NCBI GenBank assembly: GCA_007128995.1
Contig: SKWJ01000440.1
Coordinates: 1-7,095 of the forward strand
DNA length: 7,095 bases
From: Paracoccaceae bacterium
GTDB taxonomy: Bacteria; Pseudomonadota; Alphaproteobacteria; Rhodobacterales; Rhodobacteraceae
Reading direction: 5' to 3'
Part shown: positions 5,571 to 7,095 of the stretch, one piece after another
Layout: each line of letters begins with the position of its first letter
Position numbering within the stretch: the stretch's first letter is position 1
The notes under the pieces: generated by a model
What the model saw: only the letters and a program-made list of their open reading frames with translations
What the model was told of the DNA's origin: nothing
Database searches by the model: none
Translations under genes and position numbers: made by a program

Positions 5571-7095
5571 ATGAAAATCCTCTGCCTTGGCGGCGGGCCA
5601 GCCGGCTTGTATTTCGCCATATCCATGAAACTGCGCGATCCGTCACACGAGGTGACGGTGATAGAGCGCAACCGCGCCAATGATACATTTGGCTGGGGCG
5701 TCGTGTTGTCGGATGATGCCCTTGGCCGAATGCAGCAAAATGATCCGGTCAGCACCCAGGCGATCCGCGACCAGTTTGCCTATTGGGACGACATTGCTGT
5801 GGTGCATGACGGTGTGCGGACAGTGTCGGGTGGGCATGGCTTTGCGGGTATCGGACGCAAACAGATGCTTGTCCTGTTGCAGGCACGTGCGCGCGAACTG
5901 GACGTCGCGCTGCGCTTTGAAACCGAATTCGACACGGCAGAGAAGTACCGGCAGGACTATGATCTTGTTGTCGCCTGTGACGGTATAAATTCACGCGTAC
6001 GAACCGAATATGCGGATGTCTTCCGCCCGGATATCGACATTCGCAAATGCAAGTTCGTCTGGCTTGGGACGCATCAGAAATTCGATGATGCCTTCACGTT
6101 CATATTCGAAAAGACCCGGCACGGCTGGGTCTGGGCCCATGTCTATCAGTTTGACGACAACACCGCCACGTTCATAGTCGAGTGTCTGCCAGAGACTTGG
6201 GAGAAATGGGGCTTCGGCGATATGTCGAAGGAAGAGACTGTCGAAACCTGCCGAGAAATCTTCGCGGCACATCTGGGCGGACATGACCTGATGTCGAATG
6301 CCACGCATCTGCGCGGTTCGGCAGTCTGGATGCAATTTCCCCGCGTGATTTGCGAAACATGGTATCATGAGAACGTTGTGCTTATGGGCGACGCGGCCGC
6401 GACCGGACATTTCTCGATTGGGTCAGGAACAAGGCTGGCATTTGATTCCGCCATCGCCCTAGCCGAGTATTTGCATTCGGAAACGGATCTGCCCAAGGCC
6501 TTCGCGCGCTATCAGCAAGAGCGTCGGGTAGAAGTTCTGCGGCTTCAATCCGCGGCACGCAACAGCCTTGAATGGTTCGAGGAGGTCGCGCGCTATCTTG
6601 ACATGCCCCCGCAACAATTCGCCTATTCATTGCTGACACGCTCGCAACGTATCAGTCATGAAAACTTGCGCCTGCGCGATCCTGACTGGCTGCGAAAGAC
6701 TGAAGACTGGTTTCAGTCACAGGCTGGGGGCACCCTTGGGCGCGCGCCCATGTTCGCGCCTTTCAGATTGCGCGAAATGACACTGCAAAACCGCATCGTC
6801 GTCTCGCCCATGGCACAATACAAAGCACATGACGGATGTCCAACAGATTGGCATTTTGTGCATTATGCAGAACGTGCGAAAGGCGGCGCTGGGCTGGTCT
6901 ACACGGAAATGACCTGCATCTCGCCGCAGGGGCGCATAACACCTGGCTGCCCTGGCCTCTATGCACCGGAGCATGAGGCCGCATGGCGCCAGCTCTGCCA
7001 GTTTGTCCATGCAGAGACTGATGCAAAACTTTGCATGCAGATCGGTCACTCCGGCCGCAAGGGATCGACCCAGCTGGGCTGGGAAGAGATGGATG
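5571..7095 (+). CDS. Bifunctional salicylyl-CoA 5-hydroxylase / anthraniloyl-CoA monooxygenase-type flavoprotein, partial
   Basis: Predicted cytoplasmic fusion flavoenzyme hydroxylating an aromatic acyl-CoA (salicylyl-CoA, or 2-aminobenzoyl-CoA with subsequent ring reduction) using NAD(P)H and O2. Residues 1-~385 are a class A FAD monooxygenase: L-G-G-G-P-A-G-L-Y (6-14) is the dinucleotide motif, E32 ends the second strand, V-V-A-C-D-G-I-N-S (133-141) is the DG motif, and L-M-G-D-A-A-A-T-G-H-F (271-281) the GD motif. From ~392 an Old Yellow Enzyme-type FMN domain begins: N-R-I-V-V-S-P-M-A-Q-Y (407-417), H-Y-A-E-R-A-K-G-G-A-G (431-441), Q-I-G-H493-S-G-R496-K with the conserved substrate-binding His. 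The frame is open to the window edge: 508 codons plus one base, about two thirds of the family's usual ~770 residues. No internal stop is seen. The gene is divergent from the MoeA operon; a CoA ligase and other acyl-CoA genes would be expected further right. Family is secure; the substrate cannot be told from sequence. Confidence 0.9.
   Translation, partial: MKILCLGGGPAGLYFAISMKLRDPSHEVTVIERNRANDTFGWGVVLSDDALGRMQQNDPVSTQAIRDQFAYWDDIAVVHDGVRTVSGGHGFAGIGRKQMLVLLQARARELDVALRFETEFDTAEKYRQDYDLVVACDGINSRVRTEYADVFRPDIDIRKCKFVWLGTHQKFDDAFTFIFEKTRHGWVWAHVYQFDDNTATFIVECLPETWEKWGFGDMSKEETVETCREIFAAHLGGHDLMSNATHLRGSAVWMQFPRVICETWYHENVVLMGDAAATGHFSIGSGTRLAFDSAIALAEYLHSETDLPKAFARYQQERRVEVLRLQSAARNSLEWFEEVARYLDMPPQQFAYSLLTRSQRISHENLRLRDPDWLRKTEDWFQSQAGGTLGRAPMFAPFRLREMTLQNRIVVSPMAQYKAHDGCPTDWHFVHYAERAKGGAGLVYTEMTCISPQGRITPGCPGLYAPEHEAAWRQLCQFVHAETDAKLCMQIGHSGRKGSTQLGWEEMD

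Noticed and set aside
5411..5755. 114-codon minus-strand frame covering the intergenic region and the flavoprotein start
   Set aside because: It conflicts with the well-supported start and FAD motif of the gene at 5571, and it has no family match.
1..7095. CRISPR array, tRNA, rRNA, insertion sequence or prophage genes
   Set aside because: No regular repeat-spacer pattern, cloverleaf-like segment, transposase motif or terminal inverted repeats were seen on reading both strands.

Overview
The window looks like chromosomal DNA of an alphaproteobacterium, most likely a Rhodobacterales (Rhodobacteraceae) member. This is inferred from the gene families present and the moderately GC-rich coding style; no search was run. 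The first ~245 bases do not fit the rest. They carry the start of an M17 leucyl-aminopeptidase-like gene with clearly higher GC, and it breaks off abruptly, so this end is either a rearrangement junction or an assembly/cloning chimera.

Layout. (1) 42-~245 (+): N-terminal stub of a leucyl aminopeptidase; its open frame runs on meaninglessly to 392. (2) 365-2317 (+): a 650-residue iron-sulfur protein with four [4Fe-4S] cysteine motifs, an N-terminal Cys-rich segment and a C-terminal CxxC...CxxC pair. (3) 2386-4308 (-): MoeA (molybdopterin molybdotransferase) fused to a C-terminal periplasmic-binding-protein-like domain. (4) 4305-5291 (-): a second, shorter MoeA-like protein that has lost the recognisable active-site motifs; its stop codon overlaps the start of the MoeA fusion by 4 bases, so the two form one operon transcribed leftwards. 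(5) 5292-5570: a 279-base divergent intergenic region rich in dyad symmetries. (6) 5571-beyond 7095 (+): the first 508 codons of a bifunctional flavoprotein, an FAD aromatic hydroxylase fused to an Old Yellow Enzyme-type domain, of the salicylyl-CoA 5-hydroxylase / 2-aminobenzoyl-CoA (anthraniloyl-CoA) monooxygenase-reductase family.

How they work together. The iron-sulfur protein and the two MoeA-type proteins point to maturation or electron supply of a molybdenum (or tungsten) enzyme. From recollection of such loci, this kind of ferredoxin and the MoeA/PBP fusion often sit near membrane formate dehydrogenase genes, but no formate dehydrogenase subunit is in the window. The flavoprotein begins a separate unit, probably an aromatic acyl-CoA degradation operon continuing to the right. 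The most notable points are the chimeric left edge, the catalytically degenerate MoeA paralogue paired with a MoeA/PBP fusion, and three clean inverted repeats in the intergenic region, one lying just ahead of the flavoprotein ribosome-binding site. No CRISPR array, tRNA, rRNA or insertion sequence was seen.
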